From assembly GCF_000956505.1 (NCBI RefSeq), contig NZ_JYIX01000032.1, forward strand, positions 62,001 to 126,000: 64,000 bases of DNA, written 5' to 3'. The position numbers and the translations under genes were made by a program. The first letter of the stretch is position 1, and each line of letters opens with the position of its first letter. The notes under the pieces were generated by a model that had not been told where the DNA came from, ran no database searches, and worked only from the letters and a program-made list of their open reading frames with translations. This DNA comes from Microbacterium azadirachtae. GTDB lineage: Bacteria; Actinomycetota; Actinomycetes; Actinomycetales; Microbacteriaceae. Below, in pieces: positions 7,693 through 15,896 of this stretch.

Positions 7693-8025
7693 AATGCGGA
7701 GAGGGGAGCCGGCGACGACGATCTCGTCTTCAAGGCACTCGCCGCCCCCGTCCGGCGGAGGATGCTCGATGCCCTGCGCGAGGCGCCGCGAACCACGGGC
7801 GAGCTCTGCGCGTGCTTCCCCGAGCTCGACCGCACCACGGTGCTGCAGCATCTGAAAGTGCTCGAGCGCGCCGAACTCGTGATCGGGCGCCGCGAGGGCA
7901 GGGAGCGGCACCTCACTCTCGCTCCGCTGCCCATCAAGCGGATCCACGATCGCTGGATCGGGGCCTACGCCGCGGCTGCCGTCCAGCTGCTGGACGACCT
8001 CGACCGGGATCTCGACCGGGGCTGA
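7690..8025 (+). CDS. ArsR-family transcriptional regulator
   Basis: A 111-residue winged-helix protein (VFKALAAPVRRRMLDALREA, recognition helix region ELDRTTVLQHLKVLERAELV, wing RREGRERHLTLAPLPI). It lacks the metal-binding ELCVC motif of arsenic sensors, since the corresponding stretch is ELCACF in the second helix, and it belongs to the group paired with SRPBCC proteins. It probably represses itself and the SRPBCC gene through the palindrome at its own start codon. No Shine-Dalgarno sequence is possible within the 16-bp gap. Confidence 0.88.
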   Translation: MNAERGAGDDDLVFKALAAPVRRRMLDALREAPRTTGELCACFPELDRTTVLQHLKVLERAELVIGRREGRERHLTLAPLPIKRIHDRWIGAYAAAAVQLLDDLDRDLDRG

Positions 8026-8086
8026 CGCCGGGGTCGGGATTCTGGCCGGGCGCGCACCCCGAACGTCTGTCCCCTAGGTCGGATCC

Positions 8087-10072
8087 TCAGCTCTCCGGGG
8101 CCATCTCGAAGTCGTACCAGGCCGGCACGGGGCGGTCGGGGAAGGCCTCGTGCCACAGCGCGGACATGCTCAGCTCGCCCTCGCGGAGGTTGGGCACCTC
8201 GAAGCGGCCCTCGAGGATCCGGCCCGCCGTCTCCCGGTCTCCGGCGGCGAGGGCGGCGCGGATCTCCACCACGCGGAACCGGCCGAGCTCGCGCGTCTCC
8301 GCGGGCAGGGTCCCGAGCAGGGTGCGCACCTCGTCCGCGCGCCCGTCGGCGAGCAGCGCCTCGGCGAGTTCGAGGGTGAGCGGGACGAGGTCGGGGGCCA
8401 GCTCGCGCGCCTCGGCGAGCCGGCCGACGCCCTGCTCCTGCGCCGCGGTGCCGCCGCCGTCGGACTCGCGCAGTGCCAGTGCGAGTCCGCGCAGGGCCCA
8501 GGCGTTGCGCCGATGGCGGAGCGACGCCTCGTAGTGCGAGATCGCGGTGCCGTGCTCGCCCCGCGCGTGGGCCGAGACGGCGCGGTGGTAGTGCGTCAGC
8601 CAGGTGGCGGGGGCCTCGGCGAGCAGGTGATCCCACTCGTCGCCTGTGACGTAGGAGGCGGGAGCCTCGGACGGATCCGGCTCCATGGTGCCTGCGGGCG
8701 CGTTGAGAGCGTCGTCGAGGAGCCCTGCCCAGTAGGCGCCCTCCTCGCCATCGCGGACGAATCGCACGCCGGCGAGAGGCTCGAACGCCGAGCCCGTCCG
8801 CGCGGCGAGCTGCTGCTCGAGCGCGCCCCAGGGCGAACCGGCGGAGAGCAGCGCGTCCGGAGCGGTGTCGGCGGCGGCTTCGAGCCGCGCGATGCCGGCG
8901 GATCCGGCCGCGTCAGCCGTCTGCAGCACCTGGGCGCCGACCGCCGCGACGTCCTCGGTCCAGGCGCCGTCGAGGCGCGGATCCACGAGCTGCAGCGGCA
9001 GGAACGTCTCGGTCCACTCCCACGTCGCGCCCCCGGGCATGCGCAGGTGCTCGTACTGCGTGGTGGCGAGCCCGGCCTGGATCTCGAAGTAGGCGCCGGT
9101 CTCGCCGCCGAGCCAGTCGCACCAGTTCCGTCCGCCAGGGGTGTCGCCCCAGACGAAGAGCTTGCGGCCGAGCAGGCGCGCGGTCGAGACGTGCGCGAGG
9201 CCGGATCCGTCCGCGTCGACCGCGGCGATCCAGGGGCGGGGCGACGGCGCGGCGTCGTCACCGGCGGCGTCCGCCGCGAGGCCAGGGGCGAGGTCGAAGA
9301 AGTAGTCCGCGGCGGCGGGCGCGGATGCGGGGAGGCGCGGATCCGTCTCCGTCAGGTCCACCCGGCCGAGCCTGCCGTCGTAGCCGGTCATGTACGCATG
9401 GGTCGCCGGGGCGAACACCCGGCTGCCCTCGCTCTGCGCGACGGCGATGTTGGTCCACCAGTACATCCCGGTCTCGCGCTCGCGGGGGTTGCGCACCCGA
9501 ACCCGCACGTGCAGCGCTGCGCCGTCGAGCGTCGCGTCGAGCTGCACGATCAGCCCGCGCACGCGCTCGTACTCCCACATCCGCAGGATCGGCTCTCCGT
9601 CGGCGCCGGTGATCTCGGCGGCGTACAGCGGGGAGCAGGTCAGCGGCCAGTGCCCGCGCATGCCGATGTTCCACTCCGCGCCGCCGGAGAACCAGGCATC
9701 GCGGAGGGCCAGGTTCGCCGGCTGCTGGATCGCGTTGCGGTACACGAGATCGCGCCCTGTGGTCTTGTCGAAGAGGCGCACGAGGCGCCCGCCGAGGTCG
9801 AGGGCGAACTCCGCCCGCAGCAGCTCGTTCTCCAGCACCGCGACGCGCATCGGCGCGGGTGTGCGCTCGCGGTCGTAGCCGTCCTGGAGCAGGTACGGAT
9901 GGATCGACGTGACCTGCCCGTACCGGATGTTCGCCGCCATCTCGGCGGGAAGGCCCTCCGTCGTGGCCTGGTAGGGCGCCACCGGCATCGCCGCGATCGC
10001 GGGGAGGGGGTTCGAGGATCCGACAGGGGCGGTGGGGAGGACGACCTGGGTGACGGTCAACGTTGCGCTCAT
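8087..10072 (-). CDS. DUF5107 domain protein with C-terminal TPR-like repeats
   Basis: The 661-residue protein lacks a signal peptide. Residues about 25-370 form a galactose-mutarotase-like beta-sandwich of DUF5107 type (ALDLGGRLVRLFDKTTGRDLVYRN is split around residues 90-115; later GGAEWNIGMRGHWP and YWWTNIAVAQSEGSRVFAPA). The C-terminal 250 residues carry helical pairs resembling TPRs (HYHRAVSAHARGEHGTAISHYEASL). Related proteins are found with carbohydrate enzymes and are thought to handle oligosaccharides, but I know of no proven reaction. It stands alone, convergent with the ArsR gene. The region downstream of its start codon side holds the 46-bp repeats. Confidence 0.75.
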   Translation of the reverse strand: MSATLTVTQVVLPTAPVGSSNPLPAIAAMPVAPYQATTEGLPAEMAANIRYGQVTSIHPYLLQDGYDRERTPAPMRVAVLENELLRAEFALDLGGRLVRLFDKTTGRDLVYRNAIQQPANLALRDAWFSGGAEWNIGMRGHWPLTCSPLYAAEITGADGEPILRMWEYERVRGLIVQLDATLDGAALHVRVRVRNPRERETGMYWWTNIAVAQSEGSRVFAPATHAYMTGYDGRLGRVDLTETDPRLPASAPAAADYFFDLAPGLAADAAGDDAAPSPRPWIAAVDADGSGLAHVSTARLLGRKLFVWGDTPGGRNWCDWLGGETGAYFEIQAGLATTQYEHLRMPGGATWEWTETFLPLQLVDPRLDGAWTEDVAAVGAQVLQTADAAGSAGIARLEAAADTAPDALLSAGSPWGALEQQLAARTGSAFEPLAGVRFVRDGEEGAYWAGLLDDALNAPAGTMEPDPSEAPASYVTGDEWDHLLAEAPATWLTHYHRAVSAHARGEHGTAISHYEASLRHRRNAWALRGLALALRESDGGGTAAQEQGVGRLAEARELAPDLVPLTLELAEALLADGRADEVRTLLGTLPAETRELGRFRVVEIRAALAAGDRETAGRILEGRFEVPNLREGELSMSALWHEAFPDRPVPAWYDFEMAPES

Positions 10073-10157
10073 CGTGGACCAGTATCCCCGCTCGGCCTAT
10101 GCCCCCGGAAGCCCTCACCCCCCGATCCGCCCTTCCTTGTCTCACCCCCACCTCCGA

Positions 10158-10203
10158 GTCGTCCCTGTCAGCGGAGCCCCTGGCGTGCGCTCACGGGGAC
10201 GAC
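10158..10203. repeat. 46-bp palindromic element, copy 1
   Basis: First of six copies in the window. The ends are GTCGTCCCT and a GGGGACGAC terminus, giving a 9-bp terminal stem. The core contains CAGCGGAGCCCCTGG and GTGCGCTCA. Copies 1-4 lie between 10158 and 10460, and copies 5-6 at 16732-16870. Every copy is exactly 46 bp long. Confidence 0.85.
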
Positions 10204-10231
10204 CCGGATCCGCCCTCACCCTCACCTCCGA

Positions 10232-10277
10232 GTCGTCCCTGTCAGCGGAGCCCAGAGCGTGCGCTCATGGGGACGAC
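10232..10277. repeat. 46-bp palindromic element, copy 2
   Basis: Same length and ends as copy 1. The core is slightly diverged (GCGGAGCCCAGAGC replaces GCGGAGCCCCTGGC) and the right arm has CTCATGGGGACGAC. It starts 74 bp after the start of copy 1. Confidence 0.85.
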
Positions 10278-10341
10278 CCAGAGGTGGGCCCGCCGCCCCC
10301 GGAGGTCGGGGCGCTGGCTCGGCCTGCCCGCGCCTCTCCGA

Positions 10342-10387
10342 GTCGTCCCCGCCAGCGGAGCCTCTGGCGTGCGCTCACAGGGACGAC
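10342..10387. repeat. 46-bp palindromic element, copy 3
   Basis: The left arm is GTCGTCCCC and the right arm is CAGGGACGAC, one mismatch from the consensus. The core reads GCCAGCGGAGCCTCTGGC. It starts 110 bp after copy 2. Confidence 0.85.
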
Positions 10388-10414
10388 CCGGATCCGCCCA
10401 CACCCCACCTCCAG

Positions 10415-10460
10415 GTCGTCCCCGCCAGAGGAGCCCCTGGCGTGCGCTCATGGGGACGAC
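10415..10460. repeat. 46-bp palindromic element, copy 4
   Basis: A full 9-bp terminal stem (GTCGTCCCC / GGGGACGAC). It is flanked by CACCTCCAG on the left and CCGAAGGTGG on the right, so the stem can be partly extended. The methyltransferase start is 41 bp downstream. Confidence 0.85.
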
Positions 10461-10500
10461 CCGAAGGTGGTGGGGTCGTGGGGGCGCGTACGCTGGGCGG

Positions 10501-11652
10501 GTGCCCGAGTTCCCGTATGCGCGGCTGCGTCGGTTCCCCGACGTGGAGGCGCCGAACCTTCAGGCGTGGGACGCGACGGACGAACTGCTCGTCGCACGGG
10601 CGCTGACCTTGGCGGCCGAGCGCGGGATCGACGGATCCGCGATCGCGGTCATCGGCGACGGGTACGGCGCGCTCACGCTGGCGCTGACCGCGGCCGGCCT
10701 CGACGGCGTGCGCGTGCACCAGGATCTGGTGACCGGGCGCCGGGCGCTCGCTCGCAACGCGGCCGAGCTCGGAGCCACGCGCTTCGTCCCGCACGAGCTC
10801 GATGCCGAGCTGCTGCGCGGAGCGCGGCTCGTGCTGCTGCAGCTTCCGAAGGGTCTCGCCGAGCTCGAGGAGATCGCGGACGCGGTCGCGCGCGCCGCGG
10901 CGCCCGATGCCGTGCTGCTCGCCGGCGGACGCGTGAAGCACATGACCCTGGCGCAGAACGACCTGCTCGCCCGCTACTTCGGCCAGGTGCAGCCGCAGCG
11001 TGCGGAGCGGAAGTCGCGCCTCATCGTCGCGACGGATCCGCTGCCCGTGCCACAGGAACCGCCGTTCCCGTTGTCGACGACGCATCCCGAATACGGCCTC
11101 ACACTGTGCGCGCACGGCGGGGCGTTCGCCGGAGACCGCATCGACATCGGCACCCGCGTGCTGCTCGACGTGATGCACGACCGCGCCGCCGAACTCACCG
11201 CACCCTCCGGGCGCGAGGGATTCACCGCCGTCGATCTGGGCTGCGGAACGGGCGCACTCGCGGCGTCCCTCGCGCTCGCGGTTCCCGACGCCCGCATCAT
11301 CGCGACCGACCGTTCCGCTGCTGCCGTGCGCTCGGCCCGCGCCACGATGGTCGCGAACGGGGTCGCCGATCGGGTGACCGTGACGCTCGACGATTCCGGA
11401 TCCGAGATCCCCGACGGATCCGTCGACCTCGTGCTGCTGAATCCGCCGTTCCACCTCGGCGCGACCGTGCACGAGGGCGCCGGGCGCCGCCTCATCGACG
11501 CGGCCGCGCGCATGCTCCGCCCCGGCGGAGAGGTCTGGACCGTGTTCAACTCGCACCTCGACCACCGTCGTGCGCTCGCCGCCGCCGTCGGTGACACGGA
11601 ACAGCTCGCGCGCACGCCGAAGTTCACCGTGACGCGGTCCGTGCACCGCTGA
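10501..11652 (+). CDS. Class I SAM methyltransferase, RlmG/RsmC-like
   Basis: The 383-residue protein is laid out like the 23S rRNA (guanine-N2) methyltransferase RlmG. It has a degenerate N-terminal methyltransferase domain (about 1-190) and a catalytic C-terminal one with the SAM site VDLGCGTGALA (near 245) and the N2-guanine motif N314-P-P-F in LLNPPFHLG. GTG 10501 is taken as start because the conserved N-terminus begins there. A TACGCT -10 ends 6 nt before it, so the message is probably leaderless. Long in-frame upstream extensions are repeat DNA. The exact target base is not shown by the sequence. Confidence 0.82.
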   Translation: MPEFPYARLRRFPDVEAPNLQAWDATDELLVARALTLAAERGIDGSAIAVIGDGYGALTLALTAAGLDGVRVHQDLVTGRRALARNAAELGATRFVPHELDAELLRGARLVLLQLPKGLAELEEIADAVARAAAPDAVLLAGGRVKHMTLAQNDLLARYFGQVQPQRAERKSRLIVATDPLPVPQEPPFPLSTTHPEYGLTLCAHGGAFAGDRIDIGTRVLLDVMHDRAAELTAPSGREGFTAVDLGCGTGALAASLALAVPDARIIATDRSAAAVRSARATMVANGVADRVTVTLDDSGSEIPDGSVDLVLLNPPFHLGATVHEGAGRRLIDAAARMLRPGGEVWTVFNSHLDHRRALAAAVGDTEQLARTPKFTVTRSVHR

Positions 11653-11781
11653 ACGAACCCGACGCCGCGAGCCTCGAACCAGCCCGGGAACAGGCCCCCG
11701 AATCAGCCCGGATCCAGCCCAGATCCAGCCCAGATCCAGCTCCCGAACGAGCGCGCACACCCTACGTCATCGACCTCGGAT
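11653..11781. other. Intergenic stretch with short 11-bp tandem repeat
   Basis: Behind the methyltransferase gene lies a run of CCAGCCCGG-like words and a small tandem array of GATCCAGCCCA (11711-11721, 11722-11732, partial third unit to 11739). No clear terminator or coding frame is seen. Confidence 0.5.
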
Positions 11782-11810
11782 TTGCCACGGGATCAGGTTC
11801 TCGTTACGTT
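11782..11810 (+). promoter_or_regulatory. Promoter of the osmoprotectant operon
   Basis: A -35 TTGCCA (11782-11787) and -10 TACGTT (11805-11810) are separated by exactly 17 bp, an excellent housekeeping-type promoter. It predicts a transcription start near 11817 and a leader of about 213 nt. Confidence 0.6.
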
Positions 11811-11816
11811 GGAATG

Positions 11817-12029
11817 CGGGCCTGACGGCCCAAGACCAGTCCGCGGCCGCGTCCTTCTTTCGATTCTGCTGTGCACGAAGAGGCGTGGGCGTACGGTCGA
11901 TGATCTCTGCTGAGGATCCGAAATCCTCCTCCTGCGCCGCCAGCATGGCTTCCTTCGAAACGGCCCTGTGATCATCACCCGGGCGAGACCGATGCAGGCC
12001 TCCCCGATGGGTGAGGCCGCGGGGGAAAC
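11817..12029 (+). other. Long structured 5' leader of the osmoprotectant operon
   Basis: The leader contains a GGGCC/GGCCC hairpin near its 5' end, a GAGGAT (11912-11917) / ATCCTC (11923-11928) hairpin with a 5-nt loop, and a GGCCTC (11997-12002) / GAGGCC (12013-12018) hairpin. The last ends 2 nt before the GGGGGA ribosome site of the first gene. No coding frame is convincing. I recognise no known riboswitch, but the layout fits translational control. Confidence 0.45.
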
Positions 12030-13352
12030 GTGTCCGAAACCGCTCTGGAAGCGCGTCATCTGTTCAAGGTGTTCGGGAAGAATCCGAACCAGGCCATCCG
12101 CCGGCTGAAGGCCGGCGAGAGCCGATCCGAGGTCGCCGACGCCGGCACCGCCGCCGTCATCGACGCGAGCTTCACCGTCAACCGCGGCGAAATCTTCGTC
12201 ATCATGGGACTGTCCGGATCCGGCAAGTCCACGATCATCCGCATGCTCAACGGACTGCACGACGCGACGGACGGATCCGTCCTCGTCGCGGGGGATCCGA
12301 TCACCGGTATTCCGGCCTCGCGCCTGCGCGAGATCCGCCGCGACCGCGTCTCGATGGTGTTCCAGCACTTCGCCCTGCTACCGCACCGCACCGTCGCCGC
12401 GAACGTCGCGTACCCGCTCGAGCTGAAGGGCATCGGCAAAGCCGAGCGCCTGGCCAAGGCCGAGGAGATCCTGGGCCTCGTGGGACTTACGGGGCAAGGC
12501 GAGAAGCTTCCCTCCGAGCTCTCCGGAGGCATGCAGCAGCGCGTCGGCATCGCCCGTGCGCTCGCCGCCGACACCGACATCCTGCTGATGGACGAAGCGT
12601 TCAGCGCGCTGGATCCGCTCATCCGCCGGGAGATGCAGGAGCAGCTGCTCGAACTGCAGCAGAAGCTGCAGAAGACCATCGTGTTCATCACGCACGATCT
12701 GAACGAGGCCATGTTCCTCGGCGATCGCATCGCCGTGATGCGCGACGGCCGCATCGTGCAGATCGGCACGCCGGAGGACATCCTCACGGATCCGGCCAAC
12801 AGCTACGTCGAGCAGTTCGTGCAGGACGTCGATCGCGCCCGCGTGCTCACCGCCGCGAACGTCATGGAGCGCCCGCGCCCCGTCGTCTCGGAGAACGCCG
12901 GCCCTCGCACCGCGCTCAAGCAGATGCGCGACGCGTTCATGTCGGCGACGTACGTCGTCGGCCGCGACCGCAAGCTCATCGGCATCGTCACCGACCGTGA
13001 CGTCGTCAAGCTGATCCGCCGCGGCGAGAGCACCCTCACCTCGGTGCTCAAGCCCGCGGCGCAGGTGGTCGACGAGGACGAGATCCTGATGAACCTGTTC
13101 ATCCCCGCGGTCGAGTCGCCGCTGCCGCTCGCCGTGGCCGACGCGGAGGGCCGCCTCGTCGGCGTCATCCCGCGCGTCACCCTGCTCGCGGCGCTCGGCC
13201 CGGGTTCGGGCGCCACGGGCGAGATCAACCTGCCGGTGCTGCCGCTGCCGCAGGCGGAGGTCGACGCCGTCCTCGACGACGGCTGGACCGCCGAGACCTC
13301 GCCGAACACACCGCACACGCCGGACGCGCCGACCGAGGAGGTCACCCGATGA
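12030..13352 (+). CDS. proV: Glycine betaine/proline ABC transporter ATPase (ProV/OpuAA type)
   Basis: The 440-residue ATPase has an N-terminal extension typical of ProV/OpuAA, Walker A GLSGSGKST at 60-68, a Q loop in VSMVFQHFALLPHRT, the signature LSGGMQQR, Walker B ILLMDEAFSALDP and the switch His in FITHDLNEA. Two CBS domains follow (about 285-405), which in OpuA sense ionic strength or c-di-AMP and gate transport. The start GTG 12030 has a GGGGGA site 3 nt upstream. The stop overlaps the permease start (ATGA). It powers uptake of compatible solutes under osmotic stress together with the next two genes. Confidence 0.93.
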   Translation: MSETALEARHLFKVFGKNPNQAIRRLKAGESRSEVADAGTAAVIDASFTVNRGEIFVIMGLSGSGKSTIIRMLNGLHDATDGSVLVAGDPITGIPASRLREIRRDRVSMVFQHFALLPHRTVAANVAYPLELKGIGKAERLAKAEEILGLVGLTGQGEKLPSELSGGMQQRVGIARALAADTDILLMDEAFSALDPLIRREMQEQLLELQQKLQKTIVFITHDLNEAMFLGDRIAVMRDGRIVQIGTPEDILTDPANSYVEQFVQDVDRARVLTAANVMERPRPVVSENAGPRTALKQMRDAFMSATYVVGRDRKLIGIVTDRDVVKLIRRGESTLTSVLKPAAQVVDEDEILMNLFIPAVESPLPLAVADAEGRLVGVIPRVTLLAALGPGSGATGEINLPVLPLPQAEVDAVLDDGWTAETSPNTPHTPDAPTEEVTR

Positions 13353-14296
13353 ACGTCCTTCCGATCGGATCCTGGGTCGCTGTCGCGGTCGACTGGATCA
13401 AGGCCAACCTCGACGGGCTGCTGCACGTCGTCTCGACCGTGGTGTCCTTCCTCGTCGACGGCCTGAGCTTCGTGCTCCTGATGCCGTGGTTCTACGTCGT
13501 CATCATCATCGCCGCGCTCATCGCCTGGCTCGTCCGCTCCTGGCGCCTGGCCATCGGCACCGTGATCTCGTTCGGGCTCATCGTCGCGATGGGCCTGTGG
13601 GTCCCCGCGATGCAGACGCTCGCGCTGGTGCTCGTCGCCGGCGCGGTCGCGGTGCTGATCGCGATCCCGCTCGGCATCTGGTCCGCGCGCAACGCGACCG
13701 TGCGCGCGGTGCTCAAGCCCGCACTCGACTTCATGCAGACGATGCCCGCCTTCGTCTACCTCATCCCCGCGATCGTCTTCTTCAGCATCGGCGTCGTGCC
13801 GGGCCTCGTGGCCACGGTCATCTTCGCCCTGCCCCCGGGGGTGCGCTTCACCGAGCTCGGCATCCGCGGTGTGGACTCCGAGACGGTCGAGGCCGGACAG
13901 TCGTTCGGTGCGACGCCGGGCCAGATCCTGCGCGGGATCCAGCTGCCGCTCGCGATGCCGACGATCCTCGCCGGCGTCAACCAGGTCATCATGCTCTCGC
14001 TGTCGATGGCCGTCATCGCCGGAATGGCCGGTGCCGACGGGCTCGGCAAGCTCGTGGTCGAGGCGATCTCGACCGTCAACATCGCCAAGGGCGTCGAGGC
14101 GGGTCTCGGCGTCGTGCTGATCGCGGTCTTCCTCGACCGGGTCACCGCCTCACTCGGGTCGCTCGGCGAGCACCCGGCCTCGCTGCTGGGGATGATGGCG
14201 CGCCGCCGCACCGCGCGGCGCCTCGCGGCCGCTCCGGCCGTCGCCGTCACCACCCCGGAACAGCCCGCCGAAGAGAAGGAGCTGCAGAATGCGTAA
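13349..14296 (+). CDS. proW: Glycine betaine/proline ABC transporter permease (ProW/OpuAB type)
   Basis: The 315-residue inner-membrane subunit has about seven membrane helices between residues 40 and 270. It carries the ProW landmark DFMQTMPAFVYLIPAIVFF and the permease EAA-like loop around GQSFGATPGQILRGIQLPLA, which contacts the ATPase. Its start overlaps the proV stop by 4 nt and its stop overlaps the binding-protein start by 8 nt, so all three genes are coupled. The C-terminal tail of about 40 residues is Ala/Arg-rich and cytoplasmic. Confidence 0.93.
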   Translation: MNVLPIGSWVAVAVDWIKANLDGLLHVVSTVVSFLVDGLSFVLLMPWFYVVIIIAALIAWLVRSWRLAIGTVISFGLIVAMGLWVPAMQTLALVLVAGAVAVLIAIPLGIWSARNATVRAVLKPALDFMQTMPAFVYLIPAIVFFSIGVVPGLVATVIFALPPGVRFTELGIRGVDSETVEAGQSFGATPGQILRGIQLPLAMPTILAGVNQVIMLSLSMAVIAGMAGADGLGKLVVEAISTVNIAKGVEAGLGVVLIAVFLDRVTASLGSLGEHPASLLGMMARRRTARRLAAAPAVAVTTPEQPAEEKELQNA

Positions 14297-15218
14297 GAGC
14301 AGGATCACCGCCCTCGCCGCCCTCGGCGTCGCGGCCGCCCTCACCCTGGCCGGATGCGCGAGCGATGGCGCAGGAGGCACGCTCGAGATGGCGGGCAAGG
14401 CTCCGTCGCACGATGCGGGCTCCGGCGACAAGGGCACGATCACGATCGGCTTCCTGCCCAGCTGGACGGACGGGCTGAGCACCGCGTACCTGCTGCAGGA
14501 CCAGCTCGGCAAGATGGGCTACGACGTGAAGATGCAGACGCTGTCCGACGCGGGCCCGCTGTACGCGGGGCTCTCGCAGGGCGATGTGGACATCTTCCCG
14601 TCGGCATGGCCCGAGGTGACCCAGAAGGCGTACATGGATCAGTACAAGGGGGTGATCGAGGACCTCGGCACGTACTACGGGAACGCCCGCCTCACCATCG
14701 CGGTGCCGACCTACTCCGACATCGACTCGATCGACCAGCTCAAGGGCAACGCTTCGACCTTCGGCGGCAAGATCATCGGCATCGAGCCCGGCGCCGGCCT
14801 CACCGCCCAGACCCAGAAGATGATGCCAGAGTACGGCCTGGACGGCGAGTACCAGCTGGTCACCTCGTCGACCGCCGCGATGCTCACCGAGCTGAAGTCG
14901 GCGACCGAGAAGAAGCAGGACATCGCGGTCACCCTGTGGCGTCCGTTCTGGGCCAACAGCGCCTTCCCGGTGAAGGACCTCAAGGATCCGAAGGGCGCGA
15001 TGGGCAAGCCGGAGGGGCTGCACTTCCTCGGCGCGAAGGGCTTCGCCGAGAAGCATCCCGAGGTGGCGGAGATGATCGGGAAGATCAAGCTCGACGACGC
15101 GCAGTACGGCTCGCTCGAGGACGTGGTCGTGAACCAGTTCGGCGAGGGCAAGGAGCCCCAGGCGATCGACAAGTGGATCCAGGAGCACGGCGGCGACTTC
15201 GACTGGGTGCAGAAGTAG
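14289..15218 (+). CDS. proX: Glycine betaine/proline-binding lipoprotein (ProX/OpuAC type)
   Basis: The 309-residue lipoprotein has a signal peptide ending in the lipobox LAGC (Cys at about 23), so it is membrane-tethered outside the cell. The mature part is an OpuAC-type solute-binding domain (GFLPSWTDGLSTAYLLQDQL at the start, DIFPSAWPEVTQ, GIEPGAGLT, VTLWRPFWANS). Its scattered tryptophan and tyrosine residues could build the aromatic cage for quaternary ammonium groups. It delivers ligand to ProW. A hairpin follows the stop. Confidence 0.93.
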   Translation: MRKSRITALAALGVAAALTLAGCASDGAGGTLEMAGKAPSHDAGSGDKGTITIGFLPSWTDGLSTAYLLQDQLGKMGYDVKMQTLSDAGPLYAGLSQGDVDIFPSAWPEVTQKAYMDQYKGVIEDLGTYYGNARLTIAVPTYSDIDSIDQLKGNASTFGGKIIGIEPGAGLTAQTQKMMPEYGLDGEYQLVTSSTAAMLTELKSATEKKQDIAVTLWRPFWANSAFPVKDLKDPKGAMGKPEGLHFLGAKGFAEKHPEVAEMIGKIKLDDAQYGSLEDVVVNQFGEGKEPQAIDKWIQEHGGDFDWVQK

Positions 15219-15243
15219 CACCCAGCGGGGCAGTCGCCCGCTG

Positions 15244-15280
15244 ATACCGGCCTCGGTCCTTCCCGGATCGGGGCCGGTAT
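15244..15280. terminator. Probable terminator of the osmoprotectant operon
   Basis: ATACCGGCC (15244-15252) pairs perfectly with GGCCGGTAT (15272-15280), and the inner bases can pair further around TTCCC. There is no U-run, as is usual in actinobacteria. The right arm overlaps the likely -10 (TATGCT, 15278-15283) of the next gene. Confidence 0.65.
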
Positions 15281-15284
15281 GCTG

Positions 15285-15299
15285 TACCCCCATGGGGTA
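15285..15299. promoter_or_regulatory. RicR/CsoR-type copper operator
   Basis: TACCC-CCATG-GGGTA is a perfect match to the TACCC-N5-GGGTA palindrome known for the mycobacterial copper repressor RicR. It covers the predicted transcription start and the start codon of the DUF6153 gene, so a bound repressor would block initiation directly. Confidence 0.7.
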
Positions 15300-15783
15300 T
15301 CGAATCCGGGCCGGGAGCACGTCGTCGACGTGGTCGTCGGCGATCCTGCTCCTCGTCGCGGCGCTGATCGCCGGACTCCTCGGGATGCACGTGCTCGCCG
15401 GGCACGGGTCCCCGTCGGCGGGCGCGGAGCCGGGGTCGCACGCGGCGATGGCCGGGGCGGCGGTGTCGGCGATCGCAGTGGAGCCGGTGTCGGCGATGGC
15501 CGGGGCGGCGGTGCCTGCGATGGCGGCCGAAACGGGCGTGCTCGCGACCGCGGCGGACCACGACGCGGCGGCCGGTCCCGGTCACGGGTGCGCGGACTGC
15601 GCCGAGCACGCCGCGATGGCCGAGGCCTGCGTGCTCGCCCCTGTCGTACCCGTCGCACTGCCGGGGCCGCCCGCCGAGGACCTCCGTCCCGTGCTCGCCG
15701 CAGGGGTCGCCGCCTCCCCGGCGAACGATCCCGCGGATCCGCGCCCTCCGAGCATCGCGGAGCTCTGCATCAGTCGCAGATGA
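15292..15783 (+). CDS. DUF6153 family protein (copper-associated, membrane-anchored)
   Basis: The 163-residue protein has one N-terminal membrane segment (about 14-36) and an Ala/Gly-rich exported part. It holds several His and Met residues, a CADC pair near 100-103 and Cys at about 115, ending in the family-typical PPSIAELCISRR. DUF6153 proteins are small exported proteins found beside copper genes in actinobacteria; the function is unknown, but His/Met/Cys could bind metal. ATG 15292 sits inside the copper operator and 9 nt after a TATGCT -10, so translation is probably leaderless. The DUF305 gene follows on the same strand. Confidence 0.75.
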   Translation: MGYRIRAGSTSSTWSSAILLLVAALIAGLLGMHVLAGHGSPSAGAEPGSHAAMAGAAVSAIAVEPVSAMAGAAVPAMAAETGVLATAADHDAAAGPGHGCADCAEHAAMAEACVLAPVVPVALPGPPAEDLRPVLAAGVAASPANDPADPRPPSIAELCISRR

Positions 15784-15896
15784 GCCGATGCCCGGTGCGT
15801 CTCGCAGTCCCCGGTTTCCGCGGGCCGACGCACCGGAGCGGCTTCGCGCCCGCCGTCCGGCGGCGCGCGTCATCGACGACGAAAGCAGAGAACGAC

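Larger units (their letters stand above)
10073..10500. other. Gene-free stretch holding repeat copies 1-4
   Basis: This 428-bp interval between the divergent DUF5107 and methyltransferase genes is largely made of the four 46-bp elements and their CACCTCC/GGTGGG-rich flanks. The last 20 bp hold a probable -10 (TACGCT, 10489-10494) for the methyltransferase. No real coding frame is seen; the long open frames here simply translate the repeats. Confidence 0.75.

Noticed and set aside
10032..10500. N-terminal extension of the RlmG-like gene through the repeats
   Set aside because: The added residues translate the 46-bp elements, and the conserved N-terminus begins at GTG 10501 behind a -10 element.
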